DNA from: TMP-86 sp046347195
Lineage (GTDB): Bacteria; Pseudomonadota; Gammaproteobacteria; Steroidobacterales; Steroidobacteraceae
Direction: 5' to 3'
Assembly (NCBI GenBank): GCA_046347195.1
Contig: JAXMGQ010000006.1
Span: forward strand, 89,324 to 153,323
Length of the DNA stretch: 64,000 nucleotides
Of this stretch, positions 1-7,978 are shown piece by piece (the stretch's first letter is position 1; every line of letters starts with the position of its first letter). The notes under the pieces were generated by a model. That model saw only the letters and a program-made list of their open reading frames with translations. It had not been told where the DNA came from and made no database searches. A program made the position numbers and the translations under genes.

Positions 1-792
1 TTGCTCGAGACCTATCGCTCGCGGCTGGCGGAGATGGAGAAGCTGGTGCGTGATCACCACATCGCAACACTCCCAGCCCGCGCCGCTGTGATCCGGCTCG
101 GCACCGAAGCGGAGTCCGCCGCCACGCCTGCACCCCATATCGACCTGCCACCATTGATCGGCAACACGGGACAGCCAGCCGCGTTCGTGATCCCCTCATC
201 CAACCCGTCCTCGAAATCAGGAGAGGACTACGATGATTTCTCGTTCGACGCGGTGACCTGGACGCTGATCGCGCACGAAGCTCGGCCCGGTCACGAGCTG
301 CAGATCTCGCGCACGCTGGAACACGGAGTGTCGATCGCGCGCGCCGTGTTCGCGTTCAACAGCGCGAACGTGGAAGGCTGGGCCTTGTATGCGGAAGCGG
401 TGATGAAGCCGTACGAGCCGCTCGAAGGGCAGCTCGCTGCGCTGCAGCTCCGGCTGATGCGCGCCGCGCGCGCCATGCTGGATCCGATGCTCAACCTCGG
501 ACTGATCCAGCCCGATGCCGCCAAGCAGATCCTGATGAAGGAGGTCTGCCTCTCCGAGCCCATGGCCAAGCAGGAAGTGGACCGTTACACCTTCGTATCG
601 CCAGGCCAGGCAACGGCCTACTTCTACGGCAGCCAGATCCTGCAGGCCACGCGCGCACGCGCCGAGATCGAGCTGGGCCCGCGCTTCGACCTGCTCGGCT
701 TCCACGATTTCATCCTCGACCAGGGCCTGCTGCCGCTGCGGCAGCTCGACAAGGCCGTGATGGAGGAGTACGTGCCATCGCGGCGCAAGTGA
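1..792 (+). CDS. DUF885 family protein, C-terminal part (5' end outside window)
   Basis: The frame is open from the first base, so the N-terminus lies outside the window; 263 residues are visible. The motif HEARPGHELQ (about residues 92-101) followed by EGWALYAEA (about 125-133) is typical of the C-terminal half of DUF885 proteins, a putative zinc-metallohydrolase-like family usually 550-600 residues long. The substrate is unknown; many members are exported. The stop at 790-792 is followed closely by the acetyltransferase gene, so the two may be co-transcribed. Confidence 0.8.
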   Translation: MLETYRSRLAEMEKLVRDHHIATLPARAAVIRLGTEAESAATPAPHIDLPPLIGNTGQPAAFVIPSSNPSSKSGEDYDDFSFDAVTWTLIAHEARPGHELQISRTLEHGVSIARAVFAFNSANVEGWALYAEAVMKPYEPLEGQLAALQLRLMRAARAMLDPMLNLGLIQPDAAKQILMKEVCLSEPMAKQEVDRYTFVSPGQATAYFYGSQILQATRARAEIELGPRFDLLGFHDFILDQGLLPLRQLDKAVMEEYVPSRRK

Positions 793-805
793 GGCGGTTT
801 TGACG

Positions 806-1237
806 ATGCCTGATGCGGCACCGGTCAACATCCGCTACTCGCGCGAGGCAGTCGTGGAAGTCGAGGAATTCCGACGCGTGCTGATGGAGTCAGGCCTCGG
901 CAACATCCGGCCTGTGGGTGATGCGGAGCGGCTCGCCGCCATGCTCGCGAACTCGAACGTCATCGTGACCGCACGGCGCGACGATGCGCAAGGGACACTG
1001 CTCGGCGTGCTTCGCGGCATGACGGATGAGGCGTGGTGTTGCTACGTGTCGGACCTTGCCGTGGCGACTTCGGCGCAAGGCCTGGGCGTGGGGCAGGGGT
1101 TGCTCGCCGAGGCACGACGCCAGCTCGGACCCGAGGTGAGCATCATCCTGGTGTCGGTGCCCGAAGCCGTCGGCTTCTACCGGCGTGCGGGGCTCGAGGT
1201 GTTGCCTAATGCGTTCTGGATCCGACGGGTGCGGTGA
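806..1237 (+). CDS. GNAT family N-acetyltransferase
   Basis: A 143-residue single-domain GNAT protein. The acetyl-CoA binding motif A is visible as VSDLAVATSAQGLGVGQGLL (around residues 78-97; the QGLGVG loop is the Q/RxxGxG/A signature). The C-terminal VPEAVGFYRRAGLEVLP is the usual beta6/alpha4 segment. It would transfer an acetyl group from acetyl-CoA to an amine; the substrate cannot be inferred. The ATG at 806 is preferred, with GAGG at 791-794; a TTG at 800 is an alternative start. The gene begins 13 bases after the DUF885 stop, which suggests a short operon. Confidence 0.8.
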   Translation: MPDAAPVNIRYSREAVVEVEEFRRVLMESGLGNIRPVGDAERLAAMLANSNVIVTARRDDAQGTLLGVLRGMTDEAWCCYVSDLAVATSAQGLGVGQGLLAEARRQLGPEVSIILVSVPEAVGFYRRAGLEVLPNAFWIRRVR

Positions 1238-1337
1238 GCGCCGGAAAATGGCTGGCGCGGCAGTCGATTCAACCACGTCAGCGACGCCCGTCGAAGTCAG
1301 AGCCTGCGCGGGCTCGTTGAAAGTCTGGAGGATTAAG

Positions 1338-1460
1338 ATGGCCAAGAAGCGCAATCTGTTTGAAGAAATCCGCGAGGACCTGGGAGCCTACCGCGACCGC
1401 CCTGAGACTCTACCCCGCCGGGAAGTCTCGGCGCCTGACGTCAAGGTCATCCGCGAATAA
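1338..1460 (+). pseudogene. truncated HigA-like (HTH) antitoxin remnant
   Basis: A 40-residue frame starting MAKKRNLFEEIREDLGAYR after a GGAG ribosome binding site at 1327-1330. This start and the later EVSAPDVKVIRE closely resemble the N-terminal arm of HigA/YiaG-like antitoxins (roughly 100 residues), which continue straight into a helix-turn-helix domain. Here a TAA stops the frame where the helix-turn-helix should begin. The next in-frame segment (about 1488-1510) reads TSLRIMER, a possible degraded echo of the DNA-recognition helix. No partner toxin is visible next to it. I infer a decayed toxin-antitoxin remnant. Confidence 0.5.
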
Positions 1461-1676
1461 TTCGGTTTGTCCCACGGGGCCGGCACAGACATCGTTGCGA
1501 ATCATGGAACGTGAGCCGCAGGCGATCAGGAGAGCATTGCGAGCGTGACATTGCGAACTGGAGCCCTCTCTGGCACCCGAACGACGAGTTCAATCCCGCT
1601 TGTACTTGTGAATCCGCAGATTACAGGGCACGCCGGTCACATCGCTGCGATGTGTCCAGAATGGACCGTTTGAAGA

Positions 1677-1753
1677 TGGCGCGCCCGGAGAGATTCGAAC
1701 TCCCGACCACTGCGTTCGAAGCGCAGTACTCTATCCAACTGAGCTACGGGCGC
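1677..1753 (-). tRNA. tRNA-Arg (anticodon TCG)
   Basis: Read on the minus strand it gives a full cloverleaf of 77 bases. The acceptor GCGCCCG pairs with CGGGCGC, with discriminator G and an encoded CCA at 1677-1679. There is a D-arm AGCTCAGTTGGATAGAG, an anticodon stem CTGCG/CGCAG around the loop CTTCGAA (anticodon TCG, reading CGA), and a T-loop GTTCGAATC. The gene stands alone, just upstream of the integron cassette array on the opposite strand. Confidence 0.96.
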
Positions 1754-2411
1754 ACAGGCGAGCAGTTTGCCAGCGACAGGGGTTGGCGGCAAATCGGGGG
1801 GCGTGTTCCCGTCGTATCTTCCTTGTGCTTCGGTAGCACGCTGGGCCACATGAACGCGGATGCATTGCTTCAGTGCGCATTCATGCGTGCGAGCAGTTCG
1901 TACTTCGCTCGGGTCGCGGAACGACAGGGACTCTTCCGAATCCCGGTTGCTGCAGCGGTGTGTCGCCGCGGCGAACGCGGCAGACGGTGAGACCGCCGGA
2001 AGCTTCCTGCTGACAGCTGATGCGGCCGTAGTCACACGTTCACCTGGCTGTGCGGAGGGCGGCGCGTGTCGATGACAGGTTCGTGGAGAGCCCCGATTGC
2101 AGTCAATGCAACATATTGAACGCCTTTGCCCCAGTTCGCTTCGCCGTATCACTTGGCGGATAATGGTCTCTGTCCATTCACGGGAGTCGGATCGAGAGGA
2201 ACCATGGACGGAAATTGGACTTCTCCAGTCGCCGCTGAATCTCGTAGCTCGCCGAGGGGCGTGGGCGGGCAGATAACAGGCCCAGGTACGTCGCATAACA
2301 TGCGCTGGTCACAGCGGAACGCTGGGCGATTCAATGGGTTGCTGACCGCCTCCGTCGCTTACCGGTCCCAATTGGCAGAAGAAACAATGCCGATTGGGGC
2401 ATCCATTAGTA
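1754..2411. other. 658-base stretch without a convincing gene
   Basis: No frame here has recognisable protein similarity, and long open frames are GC-driven. No integron integrase and no convincing attC fold were found directly before the first cassette. A GCATAAC heptamer at 2293-2299 resembles an attC outer box, but the bases inside it do not pair with the end at 2412. An attI-like site or a decayed attC is possible. Confidence 0.5.
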
Positions 2412-2418
2412 GTTAGAC
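2412..2418 (+). other. first integron cassette junction (GTTAGAC)
   Basis: GTTAGAC matches the recombination core GTTRRRY. It is the exact complement of the GTCTAAC box that opens the attC at 2945, as expected for the 5' boundary of the cassette carrying the L,D-transpeptidase. Recombination would cut between G2412 and T2413. Confidence 0.6.
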
Positions 2419-2425
2419 GCCAGTG

Positions 2426-2935
2426 ATGCGAGCGCTTGTGGTACTGCTTGTCGCCACGGTCGGATTTATGGCGTGGGCACAATGGCCGAGCCAAAAATTG
2501 CATCCTTCGGTTCACGCCGATCACATTGTTGTCACGAAGTCCCAAAGGACCCTTCAATTGTTCTCACGCGGTGTGCTTCTTAAGACCTATGCGATATCGC
2601 TGGGTCGCCATCCAGAAGGAGCAAAGACCCAACAAGGAGACGGGCGCACACCCGAAGGTGCGTACCAGCTCGACTACCACAAGTCAGACTCGTCGTTTCA
2701 CCGGGCGCTTCATATTTCCTACCCATCAGCGCAAGATCGCGCCAACGCGCATGCACATGGCGTTGATCCGGGGGGTCTCGTCATGGTGCATGGCATAAAG
2801 AAAGGATTGGGGTGGTTGGGTCGTGCTCATCGTCTTGTCGATTGGACGGACGGCTGTGTTGCCGTAACCGACGCGGAGATTGAAGAAATTTATGGAGCAG
2901 TGTCAGATGGAACACCGATCGAAATCCGGCCATGA
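2426..2935 (+). CDS. L,D-transpeptidase (YkuD domain), integron cassette gene
   Basis: A 169-residue exported protein. The N-terminal segment MRALVVLLVATVGFMAWAQ is a signal peptide or anchor. A YkuD domain follows, with DHIVVTKSQRTLQLF at its start, the conserved HG (MVHGIKK, about residue 122) and a catalytic Cys in WTDGCVAVT (about residue 143); this family member has TDGC where others have SHGC. Such enzymes form 3-3 cross-links in peptidoglycan or attach lipoproteins to it, in the periplasm. It begins 8 bases after the cassette junction and ends 9 bases before its attC, the classic cassette layout. A GTG at 2423 is an alternative start. Confidence 0.85.
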   Translation: MRALVVLLVATVGFMAWAQWPSQKLHPSVHADHIVVTKSQRTLQLFSRGVLLKTYAISLGRHPEGAKTQQGDGRTPEGAYQLDYHKSDSSFHRALHISYPSAQDRANAHAHGVDPGGLVMVHGIKKGLGWLGRAHRLVDWTDGCVAVTDAEIEEIYGAVSDGTPIEIRP

Positions 2936-2944
2936 CCAACTGGC

Positions 2945-3032
2945 GTCTAACTACCGCATCGAGCGCGCGCTTGAACGATAAACTGCCAGAATCAACCATC
3001 GGCGCATGCGGCGCTCATGCGGGGCGTTATGC
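2945..3032 (+). repeat. attC site 1 (88 bp) of integron cassette array
   Basis: The outer boxes are GTCTAAC (2945-2951) and GTTATGC (3026-3032). Inside them CCGCATCGAGCGC near the left pairs with GCGCTCATGCGG near the right, leaving an unpaired (extra-helical) base, which is the hallmark of folded attC recombination sites. GTCTAAC complements the start of its own cassette (GTTAGAC, 2412). It is almost identical to attC 2. Confidence 0.85.
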
Positions 3033-3062
3033 GGCAATCACGCCTAGTCGCACGGATCGGCT

Positions 3063-3410
3063 GTGCGCACGTTGATACCTCCAAAACGAATTGAGCGCAC
3101 GGTGTGGGTTCGACCACGTACTCGCCGGGCAGCAAAATTTGCCGCGTCCGCAATGTTAGTAGCTGTTTCGTTTGCCGCTTCGGCATGGATTCTCAGCAGC
3201 AAACCAATGGTGGGCCTCCTGGCTGTCACGGTGGTGGCCTTAGCGGTTGCGCTCGCGTTTGCAGTACAGGCTGTATTTCTCTACCTTCACGAGGCGCCGT
3301 CGCAGCGATCTCAAGTTGTAGAGCCACTATCGGAAGTTCCGGTGCTATGGGGGAAGCCCGGCATATCTACTGACGAGTTGGGTGATTCAAAGGAACCATG
3401 GAGCTCTTAG
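3063..3410 (+). CDS. small two-helix membrane protein, integron cassette gene
   Basis: 115 residues from a GTG start. A basic N-terminus (RPRTRRAAK) is followed by two hydrophobic segments (about residues 27-45 and 50-73), then a 40-residue polar tail. I do not recognise the family. It occupies the whole of cassette 2 between the attC sites at 2945-3032 and 3417-3504, which supports it as the cassette payload. An inner-membrane location is inferred from the helices. Confidence 0.55.
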   Translation: MRTLIPPKRIERTVWVRPRTRRAAKFAASAMLVAVSFAASAWILSSKPMVGLLAVTVVALAVALAFAVQAVFLYLHEAPSQRSQVVEPLSEVPVLWGKPGISTDELGDSKEPWSS

Positions 3411-3416
3411 GTTGCC

Positions 3417-3504
3417 GCATAACTACCGCATCGAGCGCGCGCATGAGGGATAAAGTGCAACATTCAGGCGTGGGCGCGTGCGACGCTCATGCGGGGCGTT
3501 AGAT
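3417..3504 (+). repeat. attC site 2 (88 bp) of integron cassette array
   Basis: The outer boxes are GCATAAC (3417-3423) and GTTAGAT (3498-3504). It shares the inner arms CCGCATCGAGCGC and GCTCATGCGGGGC with attC 1 and has the same length. GCATAAC complements the start of its own cassette (GTTATGC, 3026). Confidence 0.85.
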
Positions 3505-3507
3505 TGC

Positions 3508-3936
3508 TCAAGCCATTTGGAGTTGCGTCGTCGCTGATCTGTAGGTCGTCACTCGCGCGATCGGCCCGGGGAATCGCTTCGTTTCCGCGGCGTGAGCGTC
3601 GAGGTTGAACAGTCGAAGCGTCGGCTGTGGCTCGTCCTCGACCAATGACTGGCGAGGGCGCAGCTGGCCGGCGGGCAGCGCTCCAAAGTTGCTGCGTCGG
3701 CCGTCACCGCAGGCTCCGGCATAAAGTAGTGCGCAGCCGCGCACGGCTGGCCGGCCAGAAAGAAGCGCTTCCTTCGTTCGAGGCAGTCGAGATTCCGACG
3801 GTGAAGGTCGGTGGTGGTTGCCGCTGCGTCGCCGGCGAGCATTATGGTCAGCGCCAGTTGCGACGTCTCTCCGCTGGGCGCAGGATGTTCTGATCAAGCG
3901 CAACGCCAAGGAGCCGAGGCGGCCTCGCCATGTCAT
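3508..3936 (-). CDS. possible reverse-oriented ORF filling cassette 3
   Basis: A 142-residue frame opposite to the array direction covers nearly all of the third cassette (about 530 bp). It is arginine-rich and has no recognised domain or signal peptide, and no forward frame fills this cassette. It may be a genuine reversed cassette gene, a frameshifted forward gene, or non-coding. Low confidence. Confidence 0.2.
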   Translation of the reverse strand: MTWRGRLGSLALRLIRTSCAQRRDVATGADHNARRRRSGNHHRPSPSESRLPRTKEALLSGRPAVRGCALLYAGACGDGRRSNFGALPAGQLRPRQSLVEDEPQPTLRLFNLDAHAAETKRFPGPIARVTTYRSATTQLQMA

Positions 3937-3946
3937 CGCCAGAGCA

Positions 3947-4033
3947 ATCTAACATGCCGTTCGTGCGGACCGAGTTGACCTCGGCGGCGCTGAACGGGCC
4001 GCGGCGTGCGGCCGCACAACTGCGACGTTAGCG
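3947..4033 (+). repeat. attC site 3 (87 bp) of integron cassette array
   Basis: The outer boxes are ATCTAAC (3947-3953) and GTTAGCG (4027-4033). The inner arms GCCGTTCGTGCGG and GTGCGGCCGCACAACTGC pair with one extra-helical base. ATCTAAC complements the start of its own cassette (GTTAGAT, 3498). The sequence type differs from attC 1 and 2, so this cassette probably came from another source. Confidence 0.78.
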
Positions 4034-4036
4034 GTC

Positions 4037-4369
4037 ATGCGGTCGACCATCGGGATGATTTTCACTTATGCCGCCGTACTCCTTTGTTATGGCTGCAACT
4101 CTGACAAGACGGTATCCTCGGTTACGGCGGCAAAGGCCAGTGTGCTGGTTACGTTTGACGGCCCGAACAACAACTGCGTTGTGGCATCGAAAGTCGATGG
4201 TCAGTACAAGTCAATGCCGTGCAGTGAAGTAACCTCATTTCTCATGGCCACATTGAAGCTCCCTCAAGGCGCGCTTTTCGAAGTTGCAACTAATCCGGAC
4301 GTCGATGAGTCTGCCTTTGACCAAACGATGGCGGATCTAAAGGGAAGCGGGTTCAACCGTAACCGGTAA
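4037..4369 (+). CDS. exported/lipoprotein-like cassette protein truncated by IS66
   Basis: 110 residues. The hydrophobic N-terminus ending VLLCYGCNSDK suggests a signal peptide with a weak lipobox. The remaining domain has an alternating strand/helix pattern (VLVTFDG, ALFEVATNPDV, FDQTMADLKGSGF) vaguely like the periplasmic ExbD fold; that resemblance is only suggestive. The last three residues and the TAA stop lie in the terminal repeat of the IS66 element beginning at 4359. The natural C-terminus, and the attC of this cassette, are therefore lost. Confidence 0.5.
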   Translation: MRSTIGMIFTYAAVLLCYGCNSDKTVSSVTAAKASVLVTFDGPNNNCVVASKVDGQYKSMPCSEVTSFLMATLKLPQGALFEVATNPDVDESAFDQTMADLKGSGFNRNR

Positions 4370-4386
4370 CTACGCGGCGTCTGGAC

Positions 4387-5958
4387 CTACGTTTGCCGGG
4401 TGTGCAGGCTGGACCGCAGCGGTGTGTCGGCGAACAGAGTCTTCCAGCGTCGCGGCGTGAGTTCCTCGACGCGACTAGCGGGATGCTCGGCAACGCGCTG
4501 CGTGACATCGACGAGGTGTAGATGTCGATGCGGTGAAGCCGGCAAGTCACGATCAAGCTTTGCACGATGCCGACATCTCGAGCACCCAGCTCGGTCCAAC
4601 AGAACATCCAGTTCTTGCGCCCCATCGGGATCGGTCGCAGGGCGCGCTCGAGGTGATTGGTGTCCAGGGCAACTCGGGGTCTTGCAGGAACACCGAGAGC
4701 GCCTCCTCGCGATCAGCACGTACGCAAGGGCCGGGGTGAACGGCGTCGCCGGCAACAACCCGATCGCCGCGAAGGCCTCTTCCACGAACGCAAAGAACGC
4801 ATCCACCCGGGGTTTTATTTCAGGACCTGCTGCTCACGCTTGGCTTCGCCCTCGAGCCCGCGTTGGCGGATAGCGTCCTCCACGGCGTAAATTCCGGCGA
4901 TGTGCTCAAGAGCGATCCGGGCACGCCCGGGCTCCGAGTCGCGCCCCGAACAGCTCGCGCCGCGCATGTGCCCAGCACTGCGCATGGGTGATGTGGTTGG
5001 CTTTGGCGTAGGTCGTAGGCGGCATAGCCATCGGTGTGCAGCACTGTCCCCGGTGGGGGTCGAGCCCCCAGGAGCGCGGCCACCTGCTCGCGGCTCCGAC
5101 TGGGCCGGTACGGGAAGCACACCTCGTTCTGATCGCCATACAGGGGCAGAAGTAGGCGGTTTTCATCTTGCCGTGCCCGCTGCGCCCCGCTTGATCGGCT
5201 CATCCATCGCGATCACATGGCTTTGGCGGATGGCGCGAGCTGCGCCTCATAGATCGGTACCAGCAGCCCGATCGCTCCTTGGGTGAGCTGGCCAGCCAGG
5301 GCCGGCTGACCGTGATGCCAGCATCCAAAGCCGCTGGTGCTGGCGGTACAGAGGCAGGTGCCAGGCGAACTTGTCCACCAAGAGCCCTGCCAGGAAGCTC
5401 ACATCGGCACGGTCCTCGATCACCCCGGCGGGCGCCTGTGCACAGGATCTGTGGCCCCGGTGCATCGGGGTGGAGATCTTGCGCTTGATCACCGGGCGCG
5501 CGTACTCGAGCACCACGTAGCCGCCCGGGCGCTGTGCCAGACGGTAGGGTTTTACACCCGATCACCTCGTATTGATCGGGCGCGAGAGTTTTGATCTCTT
5601 CGGGAACCAGTTCGATGCGCTCCACCGGCACGCGAGTGCGATCGAAGAAGGGGAGCGATTCGAGCCGCTCGGCTTCGGCGGTATCGCCTCGGGGTGGTCG
5701 GCGCATGCGTAGCGACCGGCTTGCCTTCAGGGGCCGGACCGGCCGCCTCGCTCAGCACTTCACCGAGCAAGAGCTGGCGGCCCTCATCCAGCAGCTTCAG
5801 CCGCTCGCTCTGGAGCCAAACACCTGCCGCTCGAACCAGGCCAGCCGTGCCTTCAACTCGCTGATCGTCTGGGCCTGCGAGCGCACCAGCGCCGAGAGTT
5901 CCCCGAGGCTCGATACGCCGCTTCTGTTGCTGGTCGCGGGAGTCTGCGGGGAGTTCAT
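4387..5958 (-). pseudogene. tnpC: IS66 transposase TnpC, broken copy
   Basis: The equivalent of the copy B TnpC, with the same start (ATG at 5958) and stop (4387-4389). The frame changes repeatedly because of small insertions and deletions, so no stretch encodes the whole DDE transposase. Fragments such as QSERLKLLDEGRQLL and HADAPGPQILCT-like pieces can be followed across frames. Around 4735 it keeps the base pattern missing from copy B, giving LLPATPFTPALAYV. Confidence 0.75.
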
Positions 5959-6001
5959 CACGAGGTGGTATCACCTCGCGTGCGCCAAAGTGCGTTCAAA
6001 A

Positions 6002-6354
6002 TTACAGGCTTTGCGCGTACACCGCCGGCAACGCATAGCGCTTGCTCACGCGTCTGACTTCAAGCCCTTCCAGCAATAACTTCAACTGCGTCCAGTCCAA
6101 CTCCATCGTGCTGACCTGCCGCCAATCCCGGATGAACCGACCCGACTCCAGGCGCTTGGCCCACACGCAAAGCTGCTGCGGTCAAAATACAAACACTTCA
6201 CCTGCGTGCCGCGCCTGTTCAGGTAGACGTACAAACTCCCATCCAGCGGGTCACGCCCAGCTCATGCCGCGTCAGCGCCGACAATCCATCGTAGGACTTG
6301 CGCATATCGCACGGCCGACCATACAGATGCACGCGGATCCGGCCTGAAGAACAT
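6002..6354 (-). pseudogene. tnpB: IS66 accessory protein TnpB, broken copy
   Basis: Corresponds to the 119-residue TnpB of copy B but is 7 bases shorter. Bases are already missing just after the start (ATGTTCTTCAGGCC where copy B has ATGTTCTTCCCGGAAGGCC), and further small indels break the frame. Confidence 0.65.
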
Positions 6355-6357
6355 CAT

Positions 6358-6636
6358 GCCGATCGTCAGCACAATCCCGCCGCCCAGCTCGAGGCGATCG
6401 TCCGGCTCGCCTCGCTCGCCAATTCCCCGACATTGAGAAACCGCGCTGGCTTCAATACCGCTGCTGCCTTCGCCTTCGGGCGACGGCTCCTGCCAGCCAG
6501 GAGCGCCAGCGCGTGAACAGCGCTGCGCGACAACTTGCTCCCGACAGAAAACCTCTACGGCCTGGCCGCTTTCGGCATGACGGGCAATGATCTCCCGCCA
6601 CGTAGACTCGCTCCGCCTTGCTCGCCTTTGCTGCAT
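6358..6636 (-). pseudogene. tnpA: IS66 TnpA (Orf1), broken copy
   Basis: Starts MQQRRARRSESTWREIIARH, the usual start of IS66 Orf1 (a helix-turn-helix protein), then shifts frame after EVFCREQ. The boundaries are taken from alignment by eye to copy B. Confidence 0.6.
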
Positions 6637-6871
6637 CGTTGACTCCAGTTGCAAAGGAAAGCCATTGTCCAGATCAGCAGAACAAGGGAAAGAACGCCGC
6701 GGAGTTAACGGTTACAGCCGTGCTGCTTCGGGCGCGGCCGCGCAGGGCGATGCACTGTTGCCGGCGGTACTGAGCGTCATTACGATCGGACAAGGCTGCC
6801 CTCGCAGTCTGTAGCCCAGGCTCATCCCATACCGGCGGCTTTAGCAAGTCCCACAGCATCAGGAATCCTCA

Positions 6872-7978
6872 GTGGACATAACAGTCATCGGCGGCGGTCA
6901 CGGCTGCCATGCATCGGCAGCAGAATTCACCGAGAAGGGCCATCGGGTGCGCTGGTGGCGCCGTGATGGCGCGCAGCACGAAAGCGTCCGGGCCGCTGGA
7001 GGTCTCTCCATCAAGGATTATCGCGGCACGCGGCGCGTACCCGTCGCAGTGATGACGGCCGATCTACGCGCCGCCGTGCACGGCGCTGAGCTCATCGTCA
7101 TCCCGTTGCCGGCCACCACGCATGAATCCCTCGCACCCCAACTGGCCGAGGTGCTCGAGGATGGGCAGGTGGTGTTCCTTCCACCCGGCACTTTCGGCAG
7201 CTTCCTGTTCGCCCGCGCGTTGGAGCGCCATCGTCCCGGCGCAAATGTGAGCTTCGCCGAGACGGGCACGCTGCCGTACCTGGTTCGCAAGCATGGGCCG
7301 GCCGAGATGGTGGTCAGTGGATACGCCACACGCCTGCCGACCGGTGTCATTCCGCGGCGCAATGCTGCTCATGCGCTGGGCGTGCTCCGAAGGGCATATT
7401 CTTCCATCGAGGATTGCGGAGATGCTCTTTCGGGCGCGTTGATGAATGCGGGCCCGATCATCCATCCGCCGCTGATCCTCATGAATGCCGGTCCGTTGGA
7501 GCATTTCCCCCGCTGGGACATCCATAAAGAGGGGACACAGCCTGCCATCCGGCGCACCACTGACGCGCTCGATGATGAGCGCATCGCCGTGCGCGAGGTC
7601 CTGGGCTACGGCCCGCCGCACTTTCCGTTGCGTCATCACTACGCCAAGGACGGTGAGGAATGGATGTACGGGCGCGCCGCCCACGAGCGCTTGACGGATA
7701 GTGGCGACTGGCGCGAGAAGATCGACCTTCTCCAGCATCGCTACATGCTCGAGGATCTGGCGCTTGGGCTATCGTTGTTCAGTTCCATCGGTCGATGGGC
7801 CGGATGCCGCATGCCGATTGCGGAAGGCATGCTCGCCATCGGCTCCGCCATCGTCGGCCGCGATTTGTATGCATCGGGAAGGACGTTGGAGAATCTGGGG
7901 CTGGCACAACTGACACGAACGCAAATGCAGGCGCTGATGCAGGATGGGCCTCAAGTGTTCGGAGGGCATCATGTCTGA
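6872..7978 (+). CDS. NAD(P)-binding opine/octopine dehydrogenase family protein
   Basis: 368 residues from a GTG start. The N-terminal Rossmann fold is clear (ITVIGGGHGCHASAAEF with the GGGxGxxA loop). A C-terminal helical domain contains the conserved histidine region MNAGPIIHPPLILMNAGPLEH (about residues 190-210) seen in octopine/nopaline dehydrogenases. This family reduces the imine formed between an amino acid and an alpha-keto acid (or an analogous substrate); the actual substrate is unknown. The stop overlaps the start of the next dehydrogenase gene by 8 bases, so they are translationally coupled. The upstream neighbour is IS66 copy A, whose right flank lies only about 150 bases away. 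Confidence 0.8.
   Translation: MDITVIGGGHGCHASAAEFTEKGHRVRWWRRDGAQHESVRAAGGLSIKDYRGTRRVPVAVMTADLRAAVHGAELIVIPLPATTHESLAPQLAEVLEDGQVVFLPPGTFGSFLFARALERHRPGANVSFAETGTLPYLVRKHGPAEMVVSGYATRLPTGVIPRRNAAHALGVLRRAYSSIEDCGDALSGALMNAGPIIHPPLILMNAGPLEHFPRWDIHKEGTQPAIRRTTDALDDERIAVREVLGYGPPHFPLRHHYAKDGEEWMYGRAAHERLTDSGDWREKIDLLQHRYMLEDLALGLSLFSSIGRWAGCRMPIAEGMLAIGSAIVGRDLYASGRTLENLGLAQLTRTQMQALMQDGPQVFGGHHV

Larger units (their letters stand above)
4359..6715 (-). mobile_element. IS66-family insertion sequence, copy A (degraded)
   Basis: Bounded by terminal inverted repeats GTAACCGGTAACTACGCGGC (4359, right end) and GTAACCGTTAACTCCGCGGC (read on the minus strand from 6715, left end), the same ends as copy B. 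The element is 2357 bases against 2399 in copy B. Its three genes (tnpA, tnpB, tnpC) are all frameshifted. The flanking octamers differ (GTTCAACC at 4351-4358, AGCCGTGC at 6716-6723), so no target duplication remains. This points to a later deletion or rearrangement on one side. Confidence 0.85.

Noticed and set aside
1640..1660. Hairpin ACATCGC-T-GCGATGT as tRNA terminator
   Set aside because: Loop too tight and no following T run on the tRNA strand.
1637..2296. A 219-codon minus-strand open frame covering the tRNA region
   Set aside because: It runs through tRNA-Arg and has no domain or codon pattern of a gene; GC-driven open frame.
2293..2418. A possible extra attC before the first cassette (GCATAAC ... 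GTTAGAC)
   Set aside because: The inner arms do not pair and the outer boxes do not complement each other, so only the junction at 2412 is kept.
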